Shown here: piece by piece, positions 52,333 through 62,452 of the stretch | Numbering within the stretch: the stretch's first letter is position 1 | Layout of the letters: each line of letters starts with the position of its first letter | Source: Glaciecola sp964195425 | Lineage (GTDB): Bacteria; Pseudomonadota; Gammaproteobacteria; Enterobacterales; Alteromonadaceae | Direction of reading: 5' to 3' | DNA length: 64,000 nucleotides | NCBI GenBank assembly: GCA_964195425.1 | Contig: CAXMOM010000058.1 | Location: 35,991 to 99,990 of the forward strand | The notes under the pieces: model-generated | What the model saw: only the letters and a program-made list of their open reading frames with translations | What the model was told of the DNA's origin: nothing | The model's database searches: none | Translations under genes and position numbers: made by a program

Positions 52333-53523
52333 GTGTTTGAAACTCTAACTGCTCTTTCTCCAGACCCTATTCTTGGTCTGTCAGCTGCGTTTAAAAAAGA
52401 CCCAAACCCTCACAAAATAGACCTAGGCGTTGGCGTATACAAAGATGAGCAAGGTAACACGCCTATTTTAGATTCAGTAGCAGCAGCGCAGCAGTTGCTT
52501 TTGGCCACTGAAACATCAAAAGTATACATTACGCCTCAAGGAAATCAGGGCTACATCGATGGCATGCTTAATTTACTGCTGGGTAAAAACTCCCCTATTG
52601 TAACTAAGCACAGAGTCGCAGCCGTGCAAGCGCCTGGTGGCTGTGGTGCATTGCGTATTTTAGCTGAACTGCTAATGCGCATAGATGAAGACACAACCGT
52701 TTGGGTGAGCGATCCTACTTGGGCAAACCACATGCCTTTGCTTGGCGATGCCGGACTCACACTTAAGACTTACCCCTATTTTGATAAAGACAATGCCAGC
52801 ATAAAGTTTGATGAGATGATGGATTGTTTATCTAAAGTAAGCTCAAGAGATGTTGTGTTGCTACACGGATGCTGCCATAACCCAACTGGCGCCGACTTAA
52901 CAAAGGAACAATGGCAGGAAGTAGCTGCTTTGGCCTCAAAAGTAGGTTTTCTTCCCTTTATCGATATAGCTTACCAAGGATTTGGCGATGGCATTGAAGA
53001 CGACGCTTATGGGCTAAGAATTTTAGCAGAAAACGTTGAAGAAGTTATTGTTGCTGCTTCTTGTTCAAAAAACTTTGGCTTATATCGTGAACGTGTTGGC
53101 CTAGCCGCGATTATTTGTAAAGATGAAAAAACCAAAGATATCGCACAGTCGCAAATTCAGTCAGTTGCCCGCGGTATTTATTCCATGCCTCCGTCTTATG
53201 GTGGAGCATTGGTCGATATTATTTTACATAATAAAGAGTTATATACAATGTGGACACACGAGGTAAACGCCATGCGAGTAAGAATGGCTGACCTTCGTCA
53301 ACTGCTAGTAACAAACCTCAATCAACAGAACATTGATAAAGATTTTAGCTTTATTAATACGCAAAAAGGAATGTTCTCATTTTTATGCATACCGCCGCAG
53401 CAAGTGCAGCTTCTACGAGATGAACATAGCGTATACTTTGTAGATTCAAGCCGCGTAAATATTGCTGGCATTAATCATAGTAACGTAGAAGCCTTAGCAA
53501 AAGCGATTGCACAAACCCTTTAG
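52333..53523 (+). CDS. Aromatic amino acid/aspartate aminotransferase
   Basis: This 396 aa class I aminotransferase transfers amino groups between aromatic amino acids or aspartate and 2-oxoglutarate. The PLP lysine lies in SCSKNFGLYRERVG and the start MFETLTALSPDPILGL aligns with TyrB/AspC. The start codon is GTG at 52333, preceded by AAGGA about 8 nt upstream, and no ATG gives a full N terminus. Sequence does not decide TyrB versus AspC. A strong terminator follows. Confidence 0.93.
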   Translation: MFETLTALSPDPILGLSAAFKKDPNPHKIDLGVGVYKDEQGNTPILDSVAAAQQLLLATETSKVYITPQGNQGYIDGMLNLLLGKNSPIVTKHRVAAVQAPGGCGALRILAELLMRIDEDTTVWVSDPTWANHMPLLGDAGLTLKTYPYFDKDNASIKFDEMMDCLSKVSSRDVVLLHGCCHNPTGADLTKEQWQEVAALASKVGFLPFIDIAYQGFGDGIEDDAYGLRILAENVEEVIVAASCSKNFGLYRERVGLAAIICKDEKTKDIAQSQIQSVARGIYSMPPSYGGALVDIILHNKELYTMWTHEVNAMRVRMADLRQLLVTNLNQQNIDKDFSFINTQKGMFSFLCIPPQQVQLLRDEHSVYFVDSSRVNIAGINHSNVEALAKAIAQTL

Positions 53524-53537
53524 GCTTTCGCAAGCAT

Positions 53538-53580
53538 AAAAAAACCAGCTTTTGTTTAATCCAAAACAGGCTGGTTTTTT
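53538..53580. terminator. Bidirectional terminator between aminotransferase and SDR
   Basis: AAAACCAGC (53541-53549) pairs with GCTGGTTTT (53570-53578), with an inner TTTTG/CAAAA stem and A/T runs on both flanks. It separates convergent genes. Confidence 0.85.
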
Positions 53581-53595
53581 ATTGTCTTGTTGTTA

Positions 53596-54357
53596 TTAGG
53601 TTAACATACCGCCATCTACAATTATACTAGCGCCTGTAGTATAGCTTGATGCATCAGACACCAAATATAAAACAGTGCCCGCCATTTCATCTGGGTTGGC
53701 CACGCGGCCAAGTGGAATCTCTTTAAGCGCCATTTTCAAAATATTATCGTTGGTGGTTAACGCCGACGCAAACTTAGTATCGGTTAAACCCGGTAATAAA
53801 GCATTTACACGAACATTTAAGCTACCACACTCTTTAGCGAATGACTGCGTCATGCTGATCACAGCGGCTTTAGTAATAGAATAGATACCTTGCATATTGC
53901 CAGGGCGAATTCCGTTTACCGATGCTGTATTTAAAATAACTCCGCCACCTTGAGTTTTCATCATATTGCCCGCAGCGATAGACATAAAAAAGTAACCACG
54001 AATATTAACATCAACCGTTTTGGTGTAAGCAGCTAAATCGGTATCTAGTATATGACCAAAGTATGGGTTGGCTGCTGCGTTGTTGACCAAAATATCTAAG
54101 CGACCAAATTGCTCCTTAATGTGAGCAAAAGCGGCGTCTATTTGCGCCATTTCACCTACGTGACAGGCTATTGCACTGGCTTTACCACCATTAGCTACGA
54201 TGCTATCGGCAACGGCTTGGCAAGCATCAATCTTGCGGCTAGACACAATGACATGTGCGCCTTTAGACGCCAGAAGTCTAGCAATTGATTCTCCAATACC
54301 GCGACTAGCACCTGTTACTAGCGCAATTTTACCCGTTAAATCAAATAAATCGTTCAT
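53596..54357 (-). CDS. Short-chain dehydrogenase/reductase
   Basis: This 253 aa SDR has the cofactor motif TGASRGIGES (15-24), NNAAANPYF, the catalytic Ser in NTASVNG and YSITKAAV for the Tyr-Lys pair. It resembles FabG-like and DHRS4-type reductases, but the substrate is unknown. It lies downstream of the NADP-dependent oxidoreductase gene, in the same direction with a 71-bp gap, and may act in the same lipid-related pathway (inference). Confidence 0.9.
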   Translation of the reverse strand: MNDLFDLTGKIALVTGASRGIGESIARLLASKGAHVIVSSRKIDACQAVADSIVANGGKASAIACHVGEMAQIDAAFAHIKEQFGRLDILVNNAAANPYFGHILDTDLAAYTKTVDVNIRGYFFMSIAAGNMMKTQGGGVILNTASVNGIRPGNMQGIYSITKAAVISMTQSFAKECGSLNVRVNALLPGLTDTKFASALTTNDNILKMALKEIPLGRVANPDEMAGTVLYLVSDASSYTTGASIIVDGGMLT

Positions 54358-54428
54358 ACATCCTCTCAGACGGCTTACACCGTATATAACATATTGTTAG
54401 CCTAACACGCGGGCGAATTGTGCATAAA

Positions 54429-55430
54429 CTACTCGCCTACCTTCATCACCAGTTTGCCAAAGTTTTCGCCTTTAAACAGCATCATCAGTGTGTCGGGGAA
54501 CGTTTCTATTCCTTCTACAACATGGTCTTTCACCTTCATTTCGCCGCTCTTAATCCAACCCGCAATATCTTTCATGGCCACTGGATATTCTTTTACATTA
54601 TCAAACACAACTATACCTTCCATACGTGCCCGGTTTACTAACAATGACAAATAGTTAGAAGGACCTTTTATTGCTGTTGTATTATTGTATTGGCTTATAG
54701 CGCCACAAATCACGATACGTGCGCGCATGTTAATTTGGGTTAGGACATCATCAAGAATATCTCCACCAACATTATCAAAATATACGTCGACGCCATTAGG
54801 GCATGTTTTTTTAAGGGCTTTTTTCACATTTTCATTTTTGTAATCAATCGCCGCATCAAAGCCTAGCTCGTCTATCAAAAACTGACATTTTTCTTTACCG
54901 CCTGCAATACCCACAACGCGGCAGCCTTTAATTCTGGCAATTTGACCTACCAAGCCACCTACTGCGCCTGCTGCACCCGATACCACAACGGTTTCTCCTG
55001 CTTTTGGCGCGCCAGTATTTAACAGACCAAAGTATCCAGTCATGCCCGGCATGCCTAGCACGCCTAAATAGTAAGATAGGGGTGCAAGAGACGGGTCTAC
55101 TTTATACAAGCCTGTGCCATCGCTAACGGCATATGTTTGCACGCCATTGTGACCACAAACATAATCGCCTTTCACATATTTGTCATGTTGACTCTCTACA
55201 ACCACGCCTACCGTACCTGCGCGCATAACGTCACCAATTTGTACCGGCTCGATATACGATTTTGCATCGTTTAACCATCCACGCATGGCAGGGTCAAGTG
55301 ATACATACTCGATTTTAATTAATAGCTCGCCTTTCGCAATGCTAGGTAGTTCCGTTTCAGTATAATCCCAAGTATCTGCCGAAGGTTCGCCAAAAGGACG
55401 GGTTTTTAAACGCCATTGTTTATTGATCAT
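54429..55430 (-). CDS. MDR-family NADP-dependent oxidoreductase (CurA-like)
   Basis: This 333 aa zinc-independent medium-chain reductase has the N-terminal signature EYVSLDPAMRGWLND and the Rossmann stretch VVSGAAGAVGGLVGQIARIKG. These are typical of leukotriene B4 12-hydroxydehydrogenase-type alkenal reductases such as CurA. It reduces activated double bonds with NADPH. It is 13 bp after the acyl-CoA dehydrogenase gene, so probably co-transcribed. Confidence 0.92.
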   Translation of the reverse strand: MINKQWRLKTRPFGEPSADTWDYTETELPSIAKGELLIKIEYVSLDPAMRGWLNDAKSYIEPVQIGDVMRAGTVGVVVESQHDKYVKGDYVCGHNGVQTYAVSDGTGLYKVDPSLAPLSYYLGVLGMPGMTGYFGLLNTGAPKAGETVVVSGAAGAVGGLVGQIARIKGCRVVGIAGGKEKCQFLIDELGFDAAIDYKNENVKKALKKTCPNGVDVYFDNVGGDILDDVLTQINMRARIVICGAISQYNNTTAIKGPSNYLSLLVNRARMEGIVVFDNVKEYPVAMKDIAGWIKSGEMKVKDHVVEGIETFPDTLMMLFKGENFGKLVMKVGE

Positions 55431-55443
55431 TATTATATTCTCC

Positions 55444-57249
55444 TTAAAACCAAGTAGGTTGGACGCTTGTAACCACGTCGTCGTTGTCTTTTAATAATTG
55501 AATGTCACGTGAAATAGTAGGTAATTCCCAAGCAATAAAGTATTTGGCTGCCTGAATTTTACCTTTGTAATAATCTTGCTTTTGCGTATCGTTGCTCTGC
55601 TCAAGAAGTTTTTCCGCTGCGCTTGCTTGGCGAATCCATATCCAGCTCACCACAATGGTGGCAAAAATATTCATTATTGCTTGTGCGTTGCCACTTAAGG
55701 TAACTGCCTTTTCGGTTTGCATGACTTCGCTTAAGTGCAATACTACATCGTGTAAATGACCCAAATATGGCGTAAGTTTCTTCGCCATTTCTGCGGTTTG
55801 TGGGGTAGTAATAGCATGTAAATCTTTTTCTACTTCCCGCTTTAGAACGCTAAGCCCATGGCTCTTATTTTGCCATAGCTTTCTGAAGGTTAAATCTAAG
55901 GCTTGTATACCGTTAGTCCCTTCATGAATTGGGTTAAGACGGTTGTCGCGCCAAAACTGCTCTGAATAATATTCTCTGGTATAGCCCGAACCGCCCAGCA
56001 CCTGTATGCCTAAGTCGTTTGCCTTAGGACCATATTCTGAAGGCCATGCCTTTAATACCGGTGTTAGTAAGTCGAGAAGCTCGGTAAGCGCTTGTTTTTC
56101 CGTGCTGTCTATGCACGTATTAATGCGGTCTATTAAGTTTGAACCATACATACAAAGCGACATACCGCCCTCAGTGTAGGCTTTTTGGGCTAATAGCATG
56201 CGCTTTACATCGCCGTGTAAAATAATGGGAGCAGTTGCATCTTCAGGCTTATTGTTTGGGGCTACTCTGCCTTGGGTTCGATCCTTAGCAAAATCGAGTG
56301 AATATTGATAACCCCTATACCCAATCATAGCGGCGCCAAAGCCTACGCCTATTCGAGCTTCATTCATCATCATAAACATGTAGCGCATGCCAAAATGCGG
56401 TTCACCTATTATATAACCGTGGCAGTTATCATTTTCGCCAAACGTTAATGCGGTAGATGTAGTCCCCCTGTAACCAAGCTTATGCAGTAAACCAGCTAAT
56501 TGCACATCATTGCGTTCACCCACTGAATGATCGTCGTTGAGTCTATATTTTGGCACTACAAACAGCGAAATACCCTTAACACCAGCCGGACCACCCGGAA
56601 TTTTTGCCAATACAAGATGCACAATATTGTCTGACAACTCGTGGTCACCGCCCGATATATAAATCTTACTGCCTTTTACTCTGTAGCTACCGTCATCCTG
56701 CAGTGTTGCAGTAGTATGTATATCGGCTAAAGACGAACCGGCATGGGGTTCTGTTAAGGCCATGGTGCCGGTAAAATCTCCGCTTAGCATTCTAGGCATA
56801 AATGCACCTTTAATACTGTCATTGGCAAAGTGAGATATAACATTGATTGCCGCTGATGTTAGAAAAGGATATGCGGTAGTAGAAGGATTTGCTGCCATAA
56901 AGTAGCCCGACACCGCCGTCATGACAGTTTCTGGTAACTGCATGCCGCCATCTTCAAAATTATAACGACCGGCAATAAAGCCCGACTCTCGAAAGGCATC
57001 AAATGCGATTTTAACGTCGTCAATCATACTCACCTTTTTACCGTCAAACGTAGGCTCATTTTTATCCGCAATATGGTTATGCGGTAAAAACAAATTAGTG
57101 GCCATCTTGTTTGCGGTGGCTATAACGGCATCAAACGTTTCTCTGCTATGCTCGGAGAACTTTTCATGATCACATAGCGATTCAGTATTAAGCACATCAT
57201 ATAGTTGAAACGGCAATTCAAAATCGTGTATTAAAGTATCAGCAGCCAT
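55444..57249 (-). CDS. Acyl-CoA dehydrogenase (long C-terminal form)
   Basis: This 601 aa FAD enzyme oxidises acyl-CoA at the alpha-beta bond. The middle motif MALTEPHAGSSLADI and the later GSGYTREYYSEQFWRDNRLN (with the GGxGYT and RD-type residues) and IHEGTNGIQALDL are typical. The length of about 600 is that of the DUF3-associated (AidB/FadE-like) acyl-CoA dehydrogenases with a C-terminal extension, not the 380 aa core. It leads an operon with the MDR and SDR genes and is divergent from a GlxA regulator. Confidence 0.93.
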   Translation of the reverse strand: MAADTLIHDFELPFQLYDVLNTESLCDHEKFSEHSRETFDAVIATANKMATNLFLPHNHIADKNEPTFDGKKVSMIDDVKIAFDAFRESGFIAGRYNFEDGGMQLPETVMTAVSGYFMAANPSTTAYPFLTSAAINVISHFANDSIKGAFMPRMLSGDFTGTMALTEPHAGSSLADIHTTATLQDDGSYRVKGSKIYISGGDHELSDNIVHLVLAKIPGGPAGVKGISLFVVPKYRLNDDHSVGERNDVQLAGLLHKLGYRGTTSTALTFGENDNCHGYIIGEPHFGMRYMFMMMNEARIGVGFGAAMIGYRGYQYSLDFAKDRTQGRVAPNNKPEDATAPIILHGDVKRMLLAQKAYTEGGMSLCMYGSNLIDRINTCIDSTEKQALTELLDLLTPVLKAWPSEYGPKANDLGIQVLGGSGYTREYYSEQFWRDNRLNPIHEGTNGIQALDLTFRKLWQNKSHGLSVLKREVEKDLHAITTPQTAEMAKKLTPYLGHLHDVVLHLSEVMQTEKAVTLSGNAQAIMNIFATIVVSWIWIRQASAAEKLLEQSNDTQKQDYYKGKIQAAKYFIAWELPTISRDIQLLKDNDDVVTSVQPTWF

Positions 57250-57386
57250 AATTTATCTCTTTTAGTGATCAATAGACATTGTGCGACAGCAATGAAAACA
57301 ACAAACAGTGCCTAGTTAGGTCTTCTTATATATGCTCGCAACATTTATTTAACACTATGTTAGTCTAATTTATTACTAGCATACAT

Positions 57387-57421
57387 TGTCATATATGACA
57401 TAATAACAGTCATAAGTGACA
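57387..57421. promoter_or_regulatory. Paired palindromic operator
   Basis: TGTCATATATGACA (57387-57400) is a perfect 14-bp palindrome. The second site AGTCATAAGTGACA (57408-57421) matches it at 11 of 14 positions. Their starts are 21 bp apart, two helical turns, in the gap between the divergent acyl-CoA dehydrogenase and AraC-type regulator genes. This fits cooperative binding, probably by the neighbouring regulator or a TetR-type factor. Confidence 0.6.
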
Positions 57422-57497
57422 ACTATTATCCCTAATTATGGATATATAAAATACTCGCGAATACTTAAGTAGATTCACTATTAATGGAATGTAATGC

Positions 57498-58499
57498 ATG
57501 CCCTACTTTAAACCACTGCAGGTTGTTATTGTTGGCTTCGACGGCGTACTAGGAAGTGCACTTACTGGCGCGCTTGATTTATTTTCATTTACTGGCGTAA
57601 GTTGGCAGCGTTTCGTAAATGAGCCCGTAGAGCCACGCTTTACGGTACGCATAGCCACCTTGTATAAACAAAATATCATGTGTAGCAATAGACTGAAAAT
57701 TTCAGCTCATTGCGATCTTGCTAAAGTAAGCCAGTGTGATTTATTGATGATCCCTACTATTGGTGACTCTATCGACAAAGTATTAGGTAATACGAAAGCG
57801 TTATTGCCGCATATTATTAGATTATCAAAGCAAGGCGTAGATATTGCCAGTAATTGCAGCGGTGCATTTTTAGTTGCCAGCGCTGGGCTGCTTGATAACA
57901 AAGAAGCCACTACTCACTGGGGTTACGCCGACAAGTTCAAACAAGACTTCCCAAAGGTTAAGCTAGCAGAGGCCAAACTAATTACTCAACAAGATAATAT
58001 ATTTTGCGCTGCAGGCGGCAGTGCTTTTTATGACTTAGGTTTGTTGTTAATTGAGCGCTATTGCGGGCGAGATATTGCTGGTCAAGTCGCAAAAACACAG
58101 GTAATTGATTCACGCCGGCGAAAGCAAAATTTATATGCAAACGTTAATTTGTATAAAAGTCATCGCGATGCCTTGGTGAGAGAAGTACAAGATTATATAG
58201 AGGACAACTTCGCAAGCGCCATTAGCGTGTCGAATTTATGCAGCCATTTCAATCTTATACCGCGCACATTGAATAGACGTTTTCAAGCCAGTGTTCACAT
58301 GCGTCCCCTAGCCTATATTCAGGCGGTGCGGATTGAACAAGCAAAACGTCTTTTAGAATTAGGCGAAACCAACATAAAATCGCTCGCCAGCGCCGTAGGT
58401 TACGATGACAACAGCTCTTTTGGCCGCTTGTTTAAAAGAACGACATCACTCACGCCAAAAGAATACAAAGACAAGAGTTACAAAACATCATCGAATTGA
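57498..58499 (+). CDS. GlxA/FtrA-type AraC-family regulator with DJ-1/PfpI domain
   Basis: This 333 aa protein has an N-terminal DJ-1/PfpI-like domain (about 1-190) with the nucleophile-elbow cysteine in SNCSGAFLVASAGLLD and ATTHWGYADKF. The C-terminal AraC-type domain has two helix-turn-helices (about 230-330, ending LKSL-type FGRLFKRTTSLTPKEYK). It probably activates the divergent acyl-CoA dehydrogenase operon or the downstream TonB receptor. The ligand is unknown. Confidence 0.92.
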   Translation: MPYFKPLQVVIVGFDGVLGSALTGALDLFSFTGVSWQRFVNEPVEPRFTVRIATLYKQNIMCSNRLKISAHCDLAKVSQCDLLMIPTIGDSIDKVLGNTKALLPHIIRLSKQGVDIASNCSGAFLVASAGLLDNKEATTHWGYADKFKQDFPKVKLAEAKLITQQDNIFCAAGGSAFYDLGLLLIERYCGRDIAGQVAKTQVIDSRRRKQNLYANVNLYKSHRDALVREVQDYIEDNFASAISVSNLCSHFNLIPRTLNRRFQASVHMRPLAYIQAVRIEQAKRLLELGETNIKSLASAVGYDDNSSFGRLFKRTTSLTPKEYKDKSYKTSSN

Positions 58500-58635
58500 C
58501 TTTTCATTCGTCATTTAACGTGTATGTCTGTTATGATCTGCAACATACTCCTAGTGGTTAACCCGAATGAAGATTAGCTGAGCCTAGCTTGTACTATCTT
58601 TTTTGCTAGCTAATACCTATAAGTGTCAAGCGAAA

Positions 58636-58649
58636 GTCAGCAAGCTGAC
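58636..58649. promoter_or_regulatory. Small palindrome upstream of the TonB receptor
   Basis: GTCAGC-AA-GCTGAC is a perfect 6-bp inverted repeat 117 bp upstream of the TonB-receptor start. It is a possible operator, with no regulator assigned. Confidence 0.3.
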
Positions 58650-58765
58650 ATTTGATGCTTTGAGAGCCTTTAATAAATATTTCATTACAATCAATACCTT
58701 ACTTTTGATATAAATAGTTTATTACAGGGTAAAAAATACACACTCACACTTTTTGGAACAACAAT

Positions 58766-61045
58766 ATGACAAATTTTAAGCAATCACTGATTGCCCTTTC
58801 TATAGCTAGCGTACTAAGCGCAGGTGCTTTAGCACAAGAAGTAACACAAGCTAAAGCCGAAGAAAAAAGTGGTTTAGAGACCATTACTGTTACTGCCCAA
58901 AAGCGTTCAGAGTCAATACAAGATGTCCCACTTTCAATTGCTACCCTTAGCGGCGAAAGCTTTGAAAACATTTTTTCAGGCGGTGACGATATTCTAGCAT
59001 TGTCTACACGAATCCCCGGCTTATATGCGGAATCGTCGAATGGCCGTGTTGCCCCCCGTTTTTATATACGTGGACTGGGTAATACCGATTTTGATTTAGC
59101 AGCATCGCAGCCTGTCTCCATCATTATGGATGACGTAGTAATGGAGAACGTTACACTCAAAAGTTTTCCTTTATTTGATATTCAGCAAGTTGAAGTTATT
59201 CGCGGTCCTCAAGGCACCTTGTTTGGCCGTAACACCACAGCCGGTATTATTAAATTTGAATCGGTTAAGCCATCAGACGACTTTGACGCCTATGTAAAAA
59301 CATCTGTAGGCAGTTATCAAACGTTTAATGTTGAAGCTGCTCTTGGTGGTCAAATTAGTTCAGACTTATCTGGTCGAATTTCTGTTTTATCACAAAACAG
59401 AGACGACTATATTGATAACATAGCGTCACCTGCAAGTTCAAAAGACATAGGCGGGTTTCGCGAGTTAGCCTATCGCGGACAGTTACTGTATACCCCAAGC
59501 GACGATTTATCGATATTGTTGCAAGTGCAAGGCCGTGACCTAGACGGCACCGCTTCTATTTTTAGAGCAAACGTGTTTACACGCGGTTCAAACGACCTTA
59601 ACGAAAACTATGACCGCACTACTGTAAACTACGATGGTAATCTCTTAGGACAAGGTTTTGATAACAACCCACAGGAATATAACGGGCAAGGCACAACCTT
59701 AAAAGTCGATTATGACTTAGGTGATGTATTATTTACGTCGGTTTCTTCATTGCAAACTGCAGAAGGCTTTAGCCTCGGTGATATTGATGGTGGTTTTGGC
59801 AGCGGTGATACTTCAAACCCTGGCTTTATTCCTTTTGGTGCAGTAACACGGGACAACCTAGATAACCTTGATCAACTGACGCAAGAATTTAGATTAGCTA
59901 GCGATACCGACGGTGCCAGCAGTTGGCAAGTTGGTTTTTTCTACTTTGATTCATCGTTTGACATTACTTCTACCGATGGCACTTTTGGTGCCTCTACCGT
60001 ATTTCATGAGAATACTACCTGGGCATTATTTGGCCAGCAGTCTTATCAGATAAATGACAAGTTATCGCTTACCGGCGGCTTACGCTACACAGATGATGAT
60101 AAATCACTCAATGTTGGCCAACAGAACGTCGGTGGTTTTTGTCTACTCGTCGATTTTATAGACTGTGATACTGATCCATATGCGCCTATTAATGCTTCAG
60201 ACGGCCAGTGGAGCTATGAGTTTAACGCAAACTATAAAGTGAACGAGCAATCTTCTATGTATGCTCGTTATTCAAATGGTTTTCGTGCACAAAGTATCCA
60301 AGGTCGTGATGTTGCCTTTGAGGGCGCGCCTACTGTTGCCGATGCAGAAACTATTAATTCATACGAATTTGGTATTAAATCTGATTTATTAGATAATACA
60401 TTCCGTATTAACGCCGCTATTTTCTATTACACCATTGACGATATGCAACTAACCGCAATTGGTGGCGAAACCAACAGAACTGCATTACTTAATGCAGACA
60501 AAGGCAGAGCATACGGTTTAGAGATAGACACCCAGTATATAGCGTCCGATAACCTTATGTTTACGCTAGGGTATAGCTATAACGATACAGAAATCCAAGA
60601 TGAGAGTTTGTCAATTTCACCTTGTGGCGCTAACGCTACTTTTGCTGGCAATTGTACTGTGCTTGACCAAACTGTAGGCGACAATAGAGTATCTATTGAT
60701 AACAACAGCTTTCCGCAAGCGCCCGAAAGCATAGTATCGTTTACCGCTCGTTACAGCATGCCTATAGGAAGTGATGGCGAACTTTTCGCATATACTGATT
60801 GGGCCTACCAAGGCGAAACAAACTTGTTCTTGTACGAAGCGGTAGAGTTTCAAGTTGACAGTCAGTTTGAAGGAGGCCTGCGCATTGGTTACGAAAACTT
60901 TGCCAATAACTACAGCATTGCTTTATTTGGACGTAACATAACCAATGAAGATAATGTAAAAGGCGCTATTGATTTCAATAACCTTACGGGAATAGTCAAT
61001 GAACCTCGTATTTTTGGCATTGAAGCAAAAATTTCTTTTTACTAA
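58766..61045 (+). CDS. TonB-dependent outer-membrane receptor
   Basis: This 759 aa receptor has a signal peptide (cleaving after SAGALA), a TonB-box region followed by LETITVTAQKRSESIQDVP, a plug domain (QVEVIRGPQGTLFGRNTTAG) and a beta-barrel ending in ISFY with a terminal aromatic residue. The plug resembles those of uncharacterised sterol- or lipid-related receptors of marine Alteromonadales and Sphingomonads, but the substrate is unknown. The context of the acyl-CoA dehydrogenase/GlxA unit nearby may point to hydrophobic substrate uptake (inference). Confidence 0.93.
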   Translation: MTNFKQSLIALSIASVLSAGALAQEVTQAKAEEKSGLETITVTAQKRSESIQDVPLSIATLSGESFENIFSGGDDILALSTRIPGLYAESSNGRVAPRFYIRGLGNTDFDLAASQPVSIIMDDVVMENVTLKSFPLFDIQQVEVIRGPQGTLFGRNTTAGIIKFESVKPSDDFDAYVKTSVGSYQTFNVEAALGGQISSDLSGRISVLSQNRDDYIDNIASPASSKDIGGFRELAYRGQLLYTPSDDLSILLQVQGRDLDGTASIFRANVFTRGSNDLNENYDRTTVNYDGNLLGQGFDNNPQEYNGQGTTLKVDYDLGDVLFTSVSSLQTAEGFSLGDIDGGFGSGDTSNPGFIPFGAVTRDNLDNLDQLTQEFRLASDTDGASSWQVGFFYFDSSFDITSTDGTFGASTVFHENTTWALFGQQSYQINDKLSLTGGLRYTDDDKSLNVGQQNVGGFCLLVDFIDCDTDPYAPINASDGQWSYEFNANYKVNEQSSMYARYSNGFRAQSIQGRDVAFEGAPTVADAETINSYEFGIKSDLLDNTFRINAAIFYYTIDDMQLTAIGGETNRTALLNADKGRAYGLEIDTQYIASDNLMFTLGYSYNDTEIQDESLSISPCGANATFAGNCTVLDQTVGDNRVSIDNNSFPQAPESIVSFTARYSMPIGSDGELFAYTDWAYQGETNLFLYEAVEFQVDSQFEGGLRIGYENFANNYSIALFGRNITNEDNVKGAIDFNNLTGIVNEPRIFGIEAKISFY

Positions 61046-61142
61046 GATATTTGCCAATTTTGTACTAATAGGTAATTTTATGGCTAGTTAAAATAGCCCT
61101 TTCTTAATCGCCTAGTATTTTGGGGTTGTTAGTATAAAAGTC

Positions 61143-61178
61143 AAAGAAGCCAGTCATAATGACTGGCTTCTTTTTTTT
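61143..61178 (+). terminator. Terminator after the TonB receptor
   Basis: GAAGCCAGTCA (61146-61156) and TGACTGGCTTC (61160-61170) form a perfect 11-bp stem with a T8 tail. Confidence 0.92.
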
Positions 61179-61210
61179 AGCTTGTTAACGTGTCATAAGT
61201 TAGCGTTCAT

Positions 61211-62134
61211 TTGGTACATCTTATTTTGTTTTCATCAAACACCTTTTTGTTTTCAATTTGTACCCTAGTATGGGGTTCTACTTGGATTGCTATTACTTAC
61301 CAAGTAGGTGAAATGCACCTTATGCTTTCAGTCGCGCTAAGATTCACTTTAGCTGCGCTCATTATAGCCTGTATAAGTTTATATAGGGGCATTACCCTTA
61401 AGGTAGAAGCGCGTCAGCACAAGTGGTTTTTACTCGCAGGCGTTTTGCTTTATACACTCGACTATTCACTTTTATATGCGGCAAAGCAGCACATGATAAG
61501 CGCCCTTTTGGCGGTGTTAAGCAGTAGCGTAATTTATTTTAATGTAGTGCTTAGACGGCTCGTTATGGGCATTCCAATGCGTCTTGAAGTAGTGCTAGGA
61601 GCAACGGTAGGTTTGCTTGGCATTGTGCTTATATTTTTGCCGGAATTTAAAGCTTTTAGTTTACAACAAGGCATTGTAGTGGGATTAATGTTTGCTACAG
61701 CTTCATTTTTGTCTGCCGCTTGTGGCAACGTTGTATCAGAAAAAATACTGAGGGGGCGTGTACGCGTCTTGCAAATGAACTTTTGATCTATGACTTACGG
61801 CGTTTCTATTACCACTACTATTGCGTTTTTAAGCGGAGCAACAATTAGCATTCCAAGCGAACCTTCCTATTACCTGTCTTTGTTATACCTGAGTGTGTTG
61901 GGTTCAGTAATTGCGTTTGGTGCTTATATGCGCCTACTCAAACAAATAGGTTCTGACAGATCAGCATATGTTGTTTTAATGTGCCCCATTATTGCGCTTA
62001 TTATTTCGACCTTTTTTGAAGCTTATGAGTGGACAGGAATGGCAGTTATTGGTGTGCTGATAGTACTAGCTGGAAATGCCATTGCCATGGGTAAACTCAA
62101 TAAAATTTTGGGCATTGTTCAACACACTTCATAA
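61211..62134 (+). pseudogene. EamA/DMT-family transporter interrupted by an in-frame TGA
   Basis: Two open frames in the same phase join across a single stop: TGA at codon 192 (61784-61786), between LQMNF and SMTYGVSI. EamA proteins commonly have a tryptophan here, so a TGG-to-TGA change is likely. The first part carries FSICTLVWGSTWIAITYQVG and five helices, the second the remaining helices including VLGSVIAFGAYMRLL. The frame lacks an ATG: it opens with TTG at 61211 without a clear Shine-Dalgarno, a second sign of decay. If read through, it would be a 10-helix drug/metabolite exporter of about 307 aa. Confidence 0.8.
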
Positions 62135-62452
62135 GTGTGTCAAAGGTAAACGGCAGCAATGGGATGTGTGTTCAATCAAAAAATGACTACTCAAAGCAGA
62201 GTTGCAATTATAATTAGATGGTCTGCATTACGGCGAATTGCAGACCAAGTAAAACCGCTTGCTCATTGCTTAAATAAAGGAGAGCGTTTATTCTTCCAAC
62301 CAGGGTAAATAGCATGTAGATTGGGTTCGGTGGTATGACTCATTCCTTTATAGGCAAAAAGGGTCGATGCACCTGCACCCCGCGAAAGTGGAAATATTAG
62401 AATAATATCTGTGGCCGCTAAGCGCCCTGCTAAAGGAAGTTGGAATTGATAT
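62135..62452. other. Intergenic region with a hairpin
   Basis: No gene is seen in this 318-bp gap. GGTCTGCA (62220-62227) and TGCAGACC (62239-62246) form a perfect 8-bp inverted repeat with an 11-nt loop. No U-tract follows, so it is not a classic terminator. Confidence 0.4.

Noticed and set aside
61790..62134. Separate small membrane protein after the EamA fragment
   Set aside because: It is in the same phase as the upstream fragment, with only one stop codon between them and no ribosome site of its own, so a broken single gene is the simpler reading.
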